Source: Reichenbachiella versicolor (GTDB lineage Bacteria > Bacteroidota > Bacteroidia > Cytophagales > Cyclobacteriaceae). From it: 47,107 nucleotides of DNA. The position numbers and the translations under genes are program-made. The DNA lies in NCBI RefSeq assembly GCF_003171675.1, contig NZ_QFZQ01000015.1, positions 1 to 47,107 on the forward strand, written 5' to 3'. The notes below the pieces were generated by a model that was not told the origin of the DNA, did not search any database, and was given only the letters and a program-made list of their open reading frames with translations. The number at the start of each line of letters is the position of its first letter. Positions within the stretch are counted from its first letter, which is position 1. This document shows positions 9,301 through 16,903 of this stretch, piece after piece.

Positions 9301-9418
9301 TTCATTTTTGTGCTTACACTTAAAAACAACTCGCTAACTAATACAATGTAGTTACTAGTCCCTACTGATGAAAAAGTGACTTCAAAAGACGTATCTCCAA
9401 TAAATTTATTACCAACCC

Positions 9419-10132
9419 CCCGCTTGATCGCAATTGCATTGCGATTGTATCTATCTATAGCATCTGCGATGCGGTATCCATATTTAAGCTAATCCAATAG
9501 CTTCACTTTCATGACACTATCAAGCCCAGCGTAATTTCTTGCGCTACTATATAGGTACTCTTCAGGGTTACTAACAAAACCTCCCACTACGGGATTTTGG
9601 TGTAGATATTCAAGCTTCTGATCCAAGAAATCATTGGTTTCTATTTGCTTGGCATGATAACCTTCTTTCCAAAGAATGTACTCGTGACCACGCTGTTTTC
9701 TAGCTGCTTCATATGAAAACTTCTTCAACATCCATTCTCTTCTACTTTCGGGTATCTCTCTTATCAACTTGACTAAAGCCTTCGATGTAAATTTCTTGAA
9801 ATCTCGAATAGTTGCAATCAAATCATGACCTTCTTCAGTGCTTACTATCAAATGAACATGACTGGTCATAATAACATAGGCATGAACATTCAACCCTTTA
9901 TGTAGGGTACAATACTGAAGAGAATCAATAATGCATTCTCGATAGTCGTTTCTAATAAACAAATCTACCCAGCCCACAATCGTAAAAGTTACAAAGTACA
10001 ATCCCTCATTGTCTCTAATCTTATATCGGTTAGCCATAAGTACAAGTTAATATCAAGAACACCGCAATGCAATTGCTAGATACTTCTCTATCAAGTTAGA
10101 TTTCAGTCGCAAAACATTTGCGACCGAGCGGG
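9419..10132 (-). mobile_element. RAYT element 1 with terminal REP palindromes
   Basis: A Y1-transposase gene is bracketed by related palindromes. The left end is CCCGCTTG followed by ATCGCAAT-TGC-ATTGCGAT (9427-9445). The right end is GTCGCAAA-ACA-TTTGCGAC (10106-10124) followed by CGAGCGGG. The two ends are imperfect inverted copies of each other (CCCGCT[TC]G[AG]TCGCAA). A further small palindrome GCATCTGCGATGC lies at about 9470-9482. This matches the REP/RAYT arrangement, in which the HUH enzyme recognises and moves short palindromes. Pieces of its right side recur at 11806-11852 and 13912-14014. Confidence 0.75.
9489..10037 (-). CDS. REP-associated tyrosine transposase (Y1/HUH, IS200-like)
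   Basis: The 182-aa enzyme belongs to the Y1_Tnp superfamily, which cuts and joins single-stranded DNA at hairpins through a catalytic tyrosine. The HUH-type metal site is visible as SHVHLI (about residues 59-64). The N-terminal strand RYKIRDNEGLYFVTFTIVGW is typical of the RAYT branch. Downstream, WKEGYHAKQI and LEYLHQNPVVGGFV match the family's helix region (usually ...YIHxNPVxxGxV). The catalytic Tyr is probably in the GYHAKQ region, but I cannot prove which one. Length is normal and the frame intact. It is flanked by REP-like palindromes on both sides. Confidence 0.9.
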   Translation of the reverse strand: MANRYKIRDNEGLYFVTFTIVGWVDLFIRNDYRECIIDSLQYCTLHKGLNVHAYVIMTSHVHLIVSTEEGHDLIATIRDFKKFTSKALVKLIREIPESRREWMLKKFSYEAARKQRGHEYILWKEGYHAKQIETNDFLDQKLEYLHQNPVVGGFVSNPEEYLYSSARNYAGLDSVMKVKLLD

Positions 10133-10275
10133 ACTTAAAAACTCGTGTATTCCCGCTACTATTCACCTTCAAATACAGTTATCAGGGAAACTCAATTTTA
10201 CATAGTCTATTTATTTGTTGTTTTATCTGCTTTTAAAACTAGATTTGCCGCCTTATTAACAAAATAACTAAAGCT

Positions 10276-10749
10276 ATGAAAAAGTATTTATGCTACCTAC
10301 CTGTATTATTTCTTTCACTTATCCTATTTTCCTCCTGTGAAGAGGATGAAGAAGGAGGAGACGGTCCTGTTGCTGATCTAGAAGAAGCTTCCTCTAGTCT
10401 AGAAGGTACATTCACTGCCTTTAAAGTTGAAGAAGGTGCAGGACTATATGAGGATGACGAAATAGGAGACTGGTCTTCCTTTAAGCTAACTTTTAGCGCT
10501 GTGACGGAGACTGGCGGAAAGTATTCAGTCGTAGGTATTCCTGAAGGTTTTGAATATCTATGGCCGACCAAAGGGGTTTTCACTTTTGATCAAACAACTG
10601 CTGCAGTTATCTTAGTCAGAGATGATGAAATAAGAATGAGTAGTAGTGAAAGAGAGGAACATATTATCCTTTCAGTTTTGAGTATATCTAGCCCCAAAGT
10701 TGAAGGCGTAGAGGAAGACTGGGATTTTTTCATTAAAAAAGAAAGCTAA
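10276..10749 (+). CDS. Lipoprotein of unknown function (157 aa)
   Basis: The protein starts with a textbook lipoprotein signal (MKKYLCYLPVLFLSLILFSSC, Cys21). A strongly acidic segment follows (EEDEEGGDGPVADLEEA), typical of surface-exposed Bacteroidota lipoproteins. The remaining ~115 residues look like a small beta-barrel or lipocalin-like fold (SSFKLTFSAV, GKYSVVGIPEGFEYLWP, GVFTFDQTTAAVILVRDDEI), but I cannot assign a family. It is a single-gene unit, closed by a strong hairpin shared with the convergent gene downstream. Confidence 0.75.
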   Translation: MKKYLCYLPVLFLSLILFSSCEEDEEGGDGPVADLEEASSSLEGTFTAFKVEEGAGLYEDDEIGDWSSFKLTFSAVTETGGKYSVVGIPEGFEYLWPTKGVFTFDQTTAAVILVRDDEIRMSSSEREEHIILSVLSISSPKVEGVEEDWDFFIKKES

Positions 10750-10755
10750 ATCTAT

Positions 10756-10796
10756 AAAAGGCTGTCTGATTTACTTAATGTAATAGACAGCCTTTT
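10756..10796. terminator. Bidirectional terminator
   Basis: A perfect 12-bp stem AAAAGGCTGTCT/AGACAGCCTTTT (10756-10767 with 10785-10796) with a 17-nt loop lies between two convergent genes. A/T flanks on both arms let it serve the lipoprotein gene on the plus strand and the tail-fibre-like gene on the minus strand. Confidence 0.88.
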
Positions 10797-10806
10797 AATT
10801 CAATTC

Positions 10807-11631
10807 CTATCTTGACCTTGTATTGTTTCTCAATAGCATATACCTAACTCTCAGTTCCTGTCTGATTTTACGATGCTCTCTAAAATATAACTTGAATGAA
10901 GTAGGGGTTTTACCAAGAACTACATAACTAAAATCATTGTCATCATAGCCATATATGCCCTCAGACTCTACAGATACTAAAACAAAATAATTATCTGTTC
11001 CTACCGATGGAAATGTAAAGTTATACTGCGAATCACCATCAATATCTCCAATCTTTTTATTTCCAACCCACAAGAAACCTAGCTGATTTGACAAAGTAGT
11101 CAGGTTATTACTTAGGGTATTGATTTGGTTTTGTAGTAATTTAAGCTGTTCTACATTCACAGCATCTCCATTGGCTGTTCCTTTACCTACATTGGTTAAC
11201 TTCTTACCACTCATATTGATAGGACCTGTCATAGTGCCTCCGGTTTTTGCGAGTCGCTTACTGTCCGCTCCATCCATTTGTCCTTTGTTGACAGCGTCTT
11301 TGCTGGCTGAGCCGTTGGACAGGTTTCCGATTCGATGATTTCTCATATCCTCGGATGCTAATCGGAGCCATCTGCTACCGTCATAATAGTAGTAACCATT
11401 GTCGGAGGTATCATATACTGTCAGGCCTTTTGGCTTGTGTGATACGTCTACTTTTAGTCGATTGGTGACTCGGGGGATCAGTAGTCCTTTGGTATCGGTA
11501 GAGCTATGTATTTCTAATACGGCGGATGGGTCTACACTGCTGGTACCGATTCCGATACCGTCTGAAACTGGTTGGCTATAAACTGTATATACACTGAGGA
11601 TCACTAACAGGGTTAGGAATATTCTAGTCAT
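10807..11631 (-). CDS. Secreted tail-fibre-like protein with GIGIGTSSVDPSA head
   Basis: The 274-aa product has a signal peptide (MTRIFLTLLVILSVYTVYSQ). Next is the Bacteroidota 'head' module IGIGTSSVDPSAVLEI...KGLLIPRVT...GLTVYDTSDNGYYYYDG..W (about residues 26-90). A fibre-like section then has trimeric phage-fibre/YadA-like turns (DAVNKGQMDG, GTMTGPINMSGKKLTNVG, GDAVNVEQLKLLQ) and a short coiled coil (about 160-185). The C-terminal ~85 residues are beta-rich and unassigned. The same head module begins the two tail-collar proteins at 42.8-44.6 kb in the toxin operon, so this stand-alone gene may be a related surface fibre. It is intact and closed by the shared terminator. Confidence 0.72.
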   Translation of the reverse strand: MTRIFLTLLVILSVYTVYSQPVSDGIGIGTSSVDPSAVLEIHSSTDTKGLLIPRVTNRLKVDVSHKPKGLTVYDTSDNGYYYYDGSRWLRLASEDMRNHRIGNLSNGSASKDAVNKGQMDGADSKRLAKTGGTMTGPINMSGKKLTNVGKGTANGDAVNVEQLKLLQNQINTLSNNLTTLSNQLGFLWVGNKKIGDIDGDSQYNFTFPSVGTDNYFVLVSVESEGIYGYDDNDFSYVVLGKTPTSFKLYFREHRKIRQELRVRYMLLRNNTRSR

Positions 11632-11805
11632 TAGATATTTATTTGATAATTAACAATTGTAAGGCTATCGAAAAGTGCCTTATTATTTAGTAGAGGCGAA
11701 TTTAGGGTTAGTTTTATTTAATTCCTAAATCATGTTAGATAAGCTATTTTTTCCTGTCCGAACTTGGTTTCAAATAACGCTGTGTTGATTATTCTCTGTC
11801 ATCTT

Positions 11806-11852
11806 ATTTCGGTTAGCCATGAGTACAAGTTAATATCAAGAACACTGCAATG
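11806..11852 (-). repeat. Remnant of RAYT element 1 (5' edge)
   Basis: About 47 bases match the region around the start codon of RAYT 1 and its upstream leader (10025-10072), including GGTTAGCCAT, the complement of the ATG GCT AAC start. The match ends where the MITE-like element begins at 11853. Only the first codons of the transposase remain. Confidence 0.7.
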
Positions 11853-12152
11853 CCCCCGTTCTCGCCATGCTCTACATGGTGGCTTGCCATTCCAACTCCC
11901 CATCACATCAAATATAAATCAAGTATCACCTTCTGCTCGGTACAATACCTTAAGGGTTTAACAATACAGTCCTTATATATACGTCTGGTAAAGACACTTA
12001 TCCAAAATACCGTTGCAAAACTGACAAATTACCAACCCTCTGGATTCTTGAATTTGTAATTTCTGCTCATCCAAACAAGTTAAATATGAATGTAGTCTTG
12101 ATTATGATCTGTGGATCGTAAAACCACCATACAGAGCATAGCGGGAACGGGG
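11853..12152 (-). mobile_element. MITE-like internally deleted derivative of RAYT element 2 (copy A)
   Basis: This 300-bp element has the ends of RAYT element 2. The left end is CCCCCGTTCTCGCCATG with hairpin GCCATGCTCTACATGGTGG. The right end is CCACCATACAGAGCATAGCGGGAACGGGG. Its right half (about 11940-12060) matches the first ~45 codons and leader of the RAYT 2 gene; the rest of the gene is missing. It cannot encode its own transposase and would need the RAYT 2 enzyme. It abuts a RAYT 1 remnant on the left and lies 42 bases past the stop of the gene at 12194. A nearly identical copy is at 15949-16249. Confidence 0.85.
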
Positions 12153-12193
12153 TAGTTTTTGTTAACTACTCTTATGCCAGCATATATCAGCCG

Positions 12194-13159
12194 TTACTCC
12201 TCTGGCTCGACGATATACGGCTTTTTGATGAAAGAATATTCAACAGGCTGTAAATAATCATTCTTGCCTTCCTTGTATTCCTGATATTCTAACACCAAAT
12301 TTTTAAATTCTATTACTTCGTCTGTATCTGGATAAGACTTTTTTGATTCTGACGATTCTATATTCTTTTCCCAATTGGCGTAATCAAACTCTCCTTCTTT
12401 TTCATTGGACTTAAAACAATTATGAAGATAAAAGTACTTTCTTTCCGAAGAACCATCTGCTTTCAAGGTATCTTCAAAATAAATATGTCCAGATTTAATT
12501 TTACTCCTTTGGTACAAATGATAATAAAATTGCAAACTATCATTCCAAACATAGTACCACTTCTTATCATAACCTATCTTAGTTATCTTCTCTTCATGAT
12601 CATACTTTTCTCCTTCATTAACATCTATTTGGCGTATTACCTCAATCAAACGCAGTTGATCCTTTTGATTGAAATAATATGTCCTACGAGTATCATTCTC
12701 AGCACTCTTTACATCGTAAGGTCCATCATGATTTTCTCCTTCTAGGTTTTTATAATCAGGATAGTGTAATACTCTGGTCAAATTGTTTTCATAAAAAGGA
12801 CCGAAAAGCTCTTCCACTGCATCCTTATAAGCATTAGGGAATACGGCTTGTCGATAATGGCTTTTTTCTTTTTCTATCAATGCATAGCGCTCACGAACTT
12901 GTCTAAGCGCTTTATCCTTATCGATTCCTCTTACAATTGCTATCCCGTTTTCATCATGAGTGTCCAACTTCTCCTCGAATATTGGTTCTCCTCGCATTTT
13001 CCTGATGAAATCTCTTCTTTTATAAATGTCCAGCTTAATAAATTCATCCCATTCTATTCTTTGTATAACCGAATCCTTGAAAGCTTGCAATTTTGGGTCT
13101 AACTGTCCTAAAGAAGGAAAAGCGATAAGCAGCATTATGAGTATTTGAATGTATTTCAT
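12194..13159 (-). CDS. Secreted protein of unknown function (321 aa)
   Basis: I do not recognise the family. The N-terminus is a signal peptide (MKYIQILIMLLIAFPSLGQ); the mature part is hydrophilic, rich in Lys, Glu, Asp and Tyr. It has a helical first third (KAFKDSVIQRIEWDEFIKL-like, ALRQVRERYALIEKEKSHYR) and a later region with many aromatic beta-type stretches (TRRTYYFNQKDQLRLIEVI, KKWYYVWNDSLQFYYHLYQR). There is no lipobox and no T9SS tail, so a periplasmic or peripheral location is likely. It sits between two mobile elements, 42 bases from the MITE-like copy A and about 75 from RAYT element 2, and is probably an accessory cargo gene. Frame intact. Confidence 0.7.
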   Translation of the reverse strand: MKYIQILIMLLIAFPSLGQLDPKLQAFKDSVIQRIEWDEFIKLDIYKRRDFIRKMRGEPIFEEKLDTHDENGIAIVRGIDKDKALRQVRERYALIEKEKSHYRQAVFPNAYKDAVEELFGPFYENNLTRVLHYPDYKNLEGENHDGPYDVKSAENDTRRTYYFNQKDQLRLIEVIRQIDVNEGEKYDHEEKITKIGYDKKWYYVWNDSLQFYYHLYQRSKIKSGHIYFEDTLKADGSSERKYFYLHNCFKSNEKEGEFDYANWEKNIESSESKKSYPDTDEVIEFKNLVLEYQEYKEGKNDYLQPVEYSFIKKPYIVEPEE

Positions 13160-13233
13160 TTTATTCTAAGTATTTAGCTACGTGTTGTTCCCCGATTTCA
13201 AAGTGCATATAATCTACATTTGGTGAATTTCGC

Positions 13234-13911
13234 CGTTCCCGCCATGCTCTGCATGGTGGCTTGCCATTCCAACTCCCTATCACATCAAATATAATTCGAG
13301 CATCCCTTTGCCTCCTGAATAATCGATAGCAGAACTGTACAAATAGTGCTCTGGTTCTGATACTTCTCCTGATTCTACAGGGTTATTGTGTATGTAATCC
13401 AAGTTTTTTTGAATTGCCTTAGCATTCCACAACTCTATAGGCTTATTGTGTTGCTGCCAAAATTGCATCTCGTTTTGGGTTGTTGTATTTCGCTCAGCAG
13501 CTAATTTCATGAACCACAGATATCTCTCTTTCTTACTCTCCTGAGGGTTTGTTCTAATCAATTCGATCAAGCCTTTGGCTGTGGAGCTTTTAAAACTCTG
13601 AAGCAACCTTTGTGGATTGTTTTCTTTTGCTCTGAATATTAAATGGATATGGTTACTCATGACTATCCAGGCTCCCAACAGCATTCCCTTTTCCTCAACA
13701 CAATACCTTAAGTGTTTAACAATACAGTCCTTATATATACGTCTGGTAAAAACACTTATCCAAAATACCGTTGCAAAACTGACAAAATACCACCCCTCTG
13801 GATTCTTGAACTTGTAATTTCTGCTCATCCTAACAAGTTAAATATAAACGTAGTCTTGATTATGATCTGTAGATCGTAAAACCACCATGCAAAGCATGGC
13901 GGGAACAGGGG
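13234..13911 (-). mobile_element. RAYT element 2, full-length (678 bp)
   Basis: The element runs from GTTCCCGCCATGCTCTGCATGGTGG at the left to CCACCATGC-AAA-GCATGGCGGGAAC-AGGGG at the right, so its termini are hairpins that are also inverted copies of each other. The RAYT 2 gene fills the inside. Its right end is fused directly to a RAYT 1 fragment (13912 on), cutting that sequence at its start codon, so element 2 probably inserted into an older element 1. Two deletion derivatives (11853-12152 and 15949-16249) and a terminal fragment (14306-14346) share these ends. Confidence 0.85.
13280..13828 (-). CDS. REP-associated tyrosine transposase 2 (Y1/HUH)
   Basis: The 182-aa enzyme has the same fold and length as RAYT 1 but is clearly different in sequence. 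Its metal-binding HUH motif is SNHIHLIF (about residues 58-65). The N-terminal strand is RNYKFKNPEGWYFVSFATVFW. The helix region is LWNAKAIQKNLDYIHNNPVESGEV, with the usual YIHxNPV signature. It should nick and rejoin single-stranded hairpin DNA, and its likely substrates are the palindromic ends of its own element and the two MITE-like copies. The frame is intact, so it may still be active. Confidence 0.9.
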   Translation of the reverse strand: MSRNYKFKNPEGWYFVSFATVFWISVFTRRIYKDCIVKHLRYCVEEKGMLLGAWIVMSNHIHLIFRAKENNPQRLLQSFKSSTAKGLIELIRTNPQESKKERYLWFMKLAAERNTTTQNEMQFWQQHNKPIELWNAKAIQKNLDYIHNNPVESGEVSEPEHYLYSSAIDYSGGKGMLELYLM

Positions 13912-14014
13912 TTAGCCATGAGTACAAGTTAATATCAAGAACACCGCAATGCAATTGCTAGATACTTCTCTATCAAGCTAGATTTCGGTCGCAAAACATT
14001 TGCGACCGAGAGGG
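13912..14014 (-). repeat. Remnant of RAYT element 1 (right end)
   Basis: About 100 bases are nearly identical to 10031-10132, the leader and right palindrome of RAYT element 1. They include GTTAGCCAT at the former start codon and the hairpin GGTCGCAAA-ACA-TTTGCGACC. The transposase gene itself is absent, apparently replaced by RAYT element 2. It ends in a G-rich run at 14012-14026. Confidence 0.8.
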
Positions 14015-14305
14015 AATGGGGGGGGTAGTAAAAAACTACTACTAGTATCTATTTTATTCTGTAAATTTGAAAATTACAGCCAGTAGGTGAAGGGTAAAAT
14101 GCCAACTACAATAAAAAAACACTCCAAATCATTGAAGCACTCGAGACTGCTACTAAAGACAAATTCTACTTCTCGGTAATTGCTATAATCAGAGATGCTA
14201 GAAATAGACAAGCTTAGTCATGAATAAATCACTCCTTTTTCTAGCCACAATGGTGCCGATATTATTCTTCCAAGTTAAGGATTTACTTAAGATTGACTAG
14301 ATTTG
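14015..14305. other. Gene-poor stretch with a short coding relic
   Basis: No complete gene is seen. On the plus strand about 14100-14217 one frame reads NYNKKTLQIIEALETATKDK and continues FYFSVIAIIRDARNRQA before a TAG. It looks like the end of a real small protein but has no upstream start. I regard it as a possible relic left between mobile-element pieces. Confidence 0.35.
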
Positions 14306-14346
14306 TAGATCATTTTACCACCATGCAAAGCATGGCGAAACGGGGG
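14306..14346 (-). repeat. REP fragment of RAYT element 2
   Basis: The hairpin ACCACCATGC-AAA-GCATGGCG (about 14319-14340), followed by AAACGGGG, copies the right end of RAYT element 2 and its leader TAGATC. No matching left end is nearby, so it is a solitary REP or a fragment. It lies just upstream of the start of the small membrane protein gene. Confidence 0.7.
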
Positions 14347-14412
14347 ATGTTAAAACTAGACAGACTTACTCGTGAAAAATCGCCTGATATTTTTCATACA
14401 AGATTTTGTTCT

Positions 14413-14721
14413 ATGAAAGTAAAGTCCATCTTAAAAAGACTCAATAGGTTCTTCTCTCAAAAATCTACCAAAAACCTGATTGCTGTCATGATAACCATGA
14501 CTATCATCATCCTTTTTGCTCAAAATGATGAGTATTATGATCTTCGAATTAAAAAAATGGAAGGAGGTAGAAAGCATCTACTAACCATAGTCCTACACCT
14601 CATAGATAAATACCTCGGTAAAACAGGATTCTACGCACTTGCTGGCACAACTGCGCTATACTTCGCTTACTTCGCCTATTCATCTTACAAAAAAGAAAAA
14701 GTAAACACCAGCCACAAATGA
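14413..14721 (+). CDS. Small membrane protein (102 aa), unknown function
   Basis: The frame is open from 14293, but that part runs through a REP palindrome, so I choose the ATG at 14413 (MKVKSILKRLNRFFSQKS...). The product has a basic N-terminus, one clear membrane segment (LIAVMITMTIIILFA, about residues 23-37), and a second hydrophobic one near the end (GFYALAGTTALYFAYFAY), with a charged loop between (DLRIKKMEGGRKH). A truncated relative of its C-terminal segment is visible at 16249-16332. It lies convergent to the orphan immunity-like gene. No family is recognised. Confidence 0.6.
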   Translation: MKVKSILKRLNRFFSQKSTKNLIAVMITMTIIILFAQNDEYYDLRIKKMEGGRKHLLTIVLHLIDKYLGKTGFYALAGTTALYFAYFAYSSYKKEKVNTSHK

Positions 14722-14754
14722 CTATAACCAAGGCTAGTATTGATAGAAAGTCAA

Positions 14755-15162
14755 CTAGCTATTCAATTCCTTTGAAGAAGGTAATGGAATATTATTAGAT
14801 ACTAGTACTTTATAATTTGGAAAGGAAAATTTTAAACTTTGACAAAGTTCTACCTCGTACTTAAAAATGGTTGAAAGAGCTAAACACATTGAACCATCTC
14901 TATTTATTTGTATGATTGATTGTTTATACTTTTTGTTGTGATGATTTTCTAGGTAAAAAGTGAATGGTCTTCCTATTCCACCCAAACCAAATTCAAACAT
15001 CTCTGAATATGAATCCGTTTCGAAAATAGTTTCACTAGCATATTTAGAGCCTTCATAATAAGAATCCATCGACTTAAAACCTTCTAAATATTTTTCATTG
15101 AAAACTCTAACAATGCTTGGAATAAAAGCATCAACAAAAACATAAACATCACTTAAATTCAT
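14755..15162 (-). CDS. Candidate immunity protein for the orphan toxin tip (135 aa)
   Basis: I do not recognise the family. The 135-aa product has no signal peptide, so it is cytoplasmic. It has a mix of helix (YVFVDAFIPSIVRVFNEKYL) and strand (RPFTFYLENHHNKKYKQSI, IIQINRDGSMCLALSTIFKY). The ATG at 15162 lies 11 bases after the stop of the degraded toxin tip at 15174-15946, the exact place where polymorphic toxin loci put the cognate immunity gene. The gene itself is intact although its toxin is broken, which fits immunity genes being kept for protection. The role is inferred only from position, size and cytoplasmic character. Confidence 0.6.
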   Translation of the reverse strand: MNLSDVYVFVDAFIPSIVRVFNEKYLEGFKSMDSYYEGSKYASETIFETDSYSEMFEFGLGGIGRPFTFYLENHHNKKYKQSIIQINRDGSMCLALSTIFKYEVELCQSLKFSFPNYKVLVSNNIPLPSSKELNS

Positions 15163-15173
15163 CTCATTATGAT

Positions 15174-15946
15174 TTAATATTTTAAGACATACTTAATTTC
15201 TCTATTTTTTAGTCCGCTACTAACAAATTGCTTATCAACTGACCTTAAAAACAGATAATATTCTTTCCCATCAATAGCGTGTTTGTAAATATGCACATCA
15301 ACATCCGTAGGCACAGAGCCAACTCAGAACCTTTAATACCAAATGATACCCTTGCCTTACCTGTCAACGTACCTTCTCTTTTTATTAATGATACTGCTTC
15401 ATTAAAGTTGTCTAACATAGGTTGAAGCTCACTCTTCTTAGTCCATTAATTGCCTTACCTATTAGTTCTGATAATTCACTCCCGTGCCTTTTAAAAGCAT
15501 GATCTAAAGCAGCTAATTGATCTTCTGTAGCATTTGCAATGCTTAAAATCAAAAGCCTGAACTAGCTCACCTATATTATTACCAATCTTCCTTCTCTTAA
15601 ACCAATGTTTTTTTCCATCTGTAAACAGATCAACATTGTTGGTCAAGTCTTCTCCATCTGGACCACGAATAACAATATCCTTCCCAAGAGATTTAATTTT
15701 CTTTCCTTCACTATTGTTATCTAGACCCTTTTTGGTAATGGTCAGGACTTTGTTTTCATATCTAGATATTTCGATATTATCCGCTCCTAAGACTCTACCT
15801 GCTTTACCTGTTTTGATACCTGTAAAGGATATACCATTGAAATTCCCAAAAAGCTCATTTGTCTTTTTGAGGTTATCAATCAGAGCTTGTACTCCTCCTA
15901 ACTTCCCTTTAAAAACTAGTTCTAAACCTTCAAAGCCTTCTTTTCA
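15174..15946 (-). pseudogene. Orphan, frameshifted toxin-tip cassette
   Basis: The upstream part (15596-15946) is a copy of 17839-18189 inside the large toxin gene and encodes the same linker (GFEGLELVFKGK...VDLFTDGKKHWFK). After HWFK the sequence departs completely and encodes a different C-terminal domain. Read through at least three frameshifts (about 15560, 15450 and 15320), it contains ILSIANATEDQLAALDHAFK, ELQPMLDNFNEAVSLIKREG, LTGKARVSFGIKGSE and PTDVDVHIYKHAIDGKEYY, ending at TAA 15174-15176. I do not recognise this tip domain. The upstream end is cut off by the MITE-like copy B at 15949. It has no start codon or signal sequence, so it was either a silent donor cassette or the tip of a displaced toxin gene. 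Confidence 0.8.
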
Positions 15947-15948
15947 TT

Positions 15949-16249
15949 CCCCCGGTCTCGCCATGCTTTGCATGGTGGCTTGCCATTCCAACTCCCCATC
16001 ACATCAAATATAAATCAAGTATCACCTTCTGCTCGGTACAATACCTTAAGGGTTTAACAATACAGTCCTTATATATACGTCTGGTAAAGACACTTATCCA
16101 AAATACCGTTGCAAAACTGACAAATTACCAACCCTCTGGATTCTTGAATTTGTAATTTCTGCTCATCCTAACAAGTTAAATATGAATGTAGTCTTGATTA
16201 TGATCTGTGGATCGTAAAACCACCATACAGAGCATGGCGGGAACAGGGG
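15949..16249 (-). mobile_element. MITE-like derivative of RAYT element 2 (copy B)
   Basis: This 301-bp element is almost identical to copy A at 11853-12152. It has left end CCCCCGGTCTCGCCATGC, right end GCATGGCGGGAACAGGGG, the same internal deletion and the same remnant of the RAYT 2 leader and first codons. Two copies sharing the same deletion point show that the deleted form moved as a unit. It has truncated two sequences: the orphan toxin cassette on its left and the small membrane protein relic on its right. Confidence 0.88.
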
Positions 16250-16332
16250 TTATCGCTACTTTAGCTGCACCTGCTATTTACTTGCTCTTTAAAGCTTATA
16301 ACCAGTACAGTAACAGTATTACTGAAACTTAG
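16249..16332 (+). pseudogene. Truncated relative of the 102-aa membrane protein
   Basis: The plus-strand frame reads VIATLAAPAIYLLFKAYNQY and a few more residues up to TAG 16330-16332. It aligns with the C-terminal membrane segment of the protein at 14413-14721 (shared pattern G..A.....A[IL]Y....AY..Y). It begins at the right edge of the MITE-like copy B and overlaps the last codons of the SUKH gene on the other strand. It is the surviving 3' end of a gene lost to the insertion. The match is short, so homology is likely but not proved. Confidence 0.5.
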
Positions 16333-16786
16333 ACTTACTTTCTAAAAGTGGGGTCAAGCCTTCTTCTCGAAGAAAAGTAGTAAAACTAGATTTATATTGA
16401 TATGTCTTAGGTGTATCCGTCAAGACATAAACGGGTGGGTCTTCCGATTCTTCCGAACAGTCAAAATAGAAAAAATTGTATCCCTGCCACTGTCCAAAGA
16501 AAAAATACTGGTCTTTTATAATAATGATATTATGTTTTCTATTATCAAAATTTAATGCACAATCAGCATCTTGCTTATTATCCAATAAATAAGGATAATT
16601 CATATAGTACCCTTTCATAAAGCTACCTGTAGATTCTCCTAATAGTTGTAAAAATTGCTTATACGCCAATGGGAGTGTTAGTTTGAATTGTTGTTCAATT
16701 TGACTTATAACAACTGAACTAATTCCTGTGATATTACCCAATTCTTCTGAGTAGTCTTTAAGGAAAGACATATAGTTATTTACCAT
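16319..16786 (-). CDS. SUKH-family (SMI1/KNR4-like) immunity protein
   Basis: The 155-aa cytoplasmic protein shows the SUKH pattern. There is a helix leading into LPLAYKQFLQLLGESTGSF (about residues 37-55), then hydrophobic strands (HNIIIIKDQYFFFGQW, GYNFFYFDC), then DPPVYVLTD and a final helix with FTTFLREEG. SUKH proteins are the most widespread immunity superfamily of polymorphic toxin systems. They often occur in arrays downstream of the toxin to neutralise tips met from relatives. It lies 117 bases after the first immunity candidate and on the same strand as the toxin operon. The ATG at 16786 is chosen because the fold is complete from there. Its target toxin is not known. Confidence 0.8.
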   Translation of the reverse strand: MVNNYMSFLKDYSEELGNITGISSVVISQIEQQFKLTLPLAYKQFLQLLGESTGSFMKGYYMNYPYLLDNKQDADCALNFDNRKHNIIIIKDQYFFFGQWQGYNFFYFDCSEESEDPPVYVLTDTPKTYQYKSSFTTFLREEGLTPLLESKSKFQ

Positions 16787-16903
16787 TCATAATGAAGTTT
16801 TGTAGTGTTTATTATTTCTACATTGACATTTGGAAACATTTCACTAAACTGCTAAATAACTCCTTGACAATAAATACAGTACGCACGTGTAGAAAGAATC
16901 GCC

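Noticed and set aside
11764-12059. Open frames on the plus strand through the MITE-like copy A
   Set aside because: They run antisense through repeat sequence and the RAYT 2 remnant, with no protein character.
15636-16013. Plus-strand frame of 125 codons over the orphan cassette and MITE
   Set aside because: It is the antisense shadow of the duplicated toxin linker; the same shadow appears at 17813-18304.
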